Below the pieces are notes generated by a model. That model had not been told where the DNA came from, searched no databases, and saw only the letters and a list, made by a program, of their open reading frames with translations. The position numbers and the translations under genes are program-made. Shown in pieces: positions 6,134 to 6,565 of a stretch of DNA of 6,565 nt (the stretch's first letter is position 1; each line of letters opens with the position of its first letter). Origin of the DNA: M3007 sp964589365 (GTDB lineage: Bacteria; Bacteroidota; Bacteroidia; Chitinophagales; Saprospiraceae); contig CAZPTQ010000232.1 in assembly GCA_964589365.1 (NCBI GenBank), forward strand, positions 1 to 6,565, read 5' to 3'.

Positions 6134-6514
6134 CTAAGTCTTGGCCAATTTCGTCATAAACCAAACCTCATAAGCAGTAAATACAACATAGCACCACAAA
6201 AAAATGCCCACGAACCACTGATTGGTGGGTACTGCTACTTGTTGATAAACAAATAGTGCGGCCAAAGCCACCACCATTTTGCCAAATACCGAAACCGAAA
6301 CGAGGTTGGTGAACGCATATTTGTTTTTGCTCCGTGCGGAACTTGCTCCTGCATAAAAAAGCCCCGTACACACCATGGCGAAAAGCAACACGGATCCTAC
6401 CGCAAATTTCCAATGCTGCTGTGCTTGCGCTGCAAGAAAATGTAGCCCTGCCAACACTGCCGAAGTGCCTATTGAGACAAAAAAGAGGTTTTTAAAAAAA
6501 GATATTGGGCGCAT
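6134..6514 (-). CDS. Small four-TM membrane protein, function unknown
   Basis: This 126-residue, mostly hydrophobic protein has four predicted TM helices at about 10-29, 36-56, 71-91 and 99-121, joined by short loops. The second loop is basic (SSARSKNKY). The last helix ends in FTAYEVWFMTKLAK. This helix pattern, with a GKM motif opening the third helix and a Y..FTxxEVxFxxKL ending, resembles by eye the small membrane proteins that sit beside ATP synthase genes in many Bacteroidota. That resemblance is from memory and unverified, and no ATP synthase gene is visible here. I chose ATG at 6514, where MRPISFFKNLFF gives a normal start to the first helix. A GTG at 6553 would add 13 residues and is less likely. 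It is followed after 51 bases by the DinB gene on the same strand. Confidence 0.75.
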   Translation of the reverse strand: MRPISFFKNLFFVSIGTSAVLAGLHFLAAQAQQHWKFAVGSVLLFAMVCTGLFYAGASSARSKNKYAFTNLVSVSVFGKMVVALAALFVYQQVAVPTNQWFVGIFLWCYVVFTAYEVWFMTKLAKT

Positions 6515-6565
6515 AGCGTTGAAAAAAAGAGGGTGTCTCACAAGTGGTAGCACGGCCCTTAGGCC

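Overview
The window looks like an ordinary chromosomal segment of a Bacteroidota bacterium, probably of the Saprospiria (Haliscomenobacter/Lewinella-like). The reasons are the style of the sensor kinase (H-box reading NMTHEFKTPIATISLAAD), a textbook Bacteroidota promoter (TTG, 19 bases, TACTTTTG), the absence of clear Shine-Dalgarno sequences before any gene, and the best protein resemblances by eye. The taxonomic call is an inference from memory of these families; no search was run.

Layout. Positions 10-1479 (minus) encode a two-TM sensor histidine kinase. Its response regulator is not in the window and may lie just beyond the left edge. A compact divergent promoter region (about 1480-1643) separates it from a plus-strand cluster: xerD tyrosine recombinase (1644-2552), an EVE-domain protein (2613-3026) and a small unrecognised membrane protein (3030-3548). 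The second and third genes are only 3 bases apart. The 60-base gap between xerD and the EVE gene consists of four degenerate copies of a 15-bp repeat.

The plus cluster converges on a minus-strand cluster. Transcribed right to left, this is a small four-helix membrane protein (6514-6134), a DinB-fold protein (6082-5570) and a long-chain acyl-CoA synthetase (5541-3718). The gaps are 51 and 28 bases, so co-transcription is plausible. Between the two converging stop codons sits a long inverted-repeat element (3545-3708) with 28-bp arms that differ at one position and CTAG at both ends. It looks like a MITE-type non-autonomous insertion that landed on the stop codon of the upstream gene and rebuilt it.

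Functionally the genes are mixed: signal sensing, chromosome dimer resolution, a modified-base-binding-type domain, fatty-acid activation, and a metal-binding DinB protein. I see no defence island, CRISPR array, tRNA, rRNA or complete transposase gene. The most interesting signals are non-coding: the inverted-repeat element, the 15-bp repeat array, the folded leader of the kinase mRNA and a palindrome-rich gap before the DinB gene. No gap between genes exceeds 170 bases.
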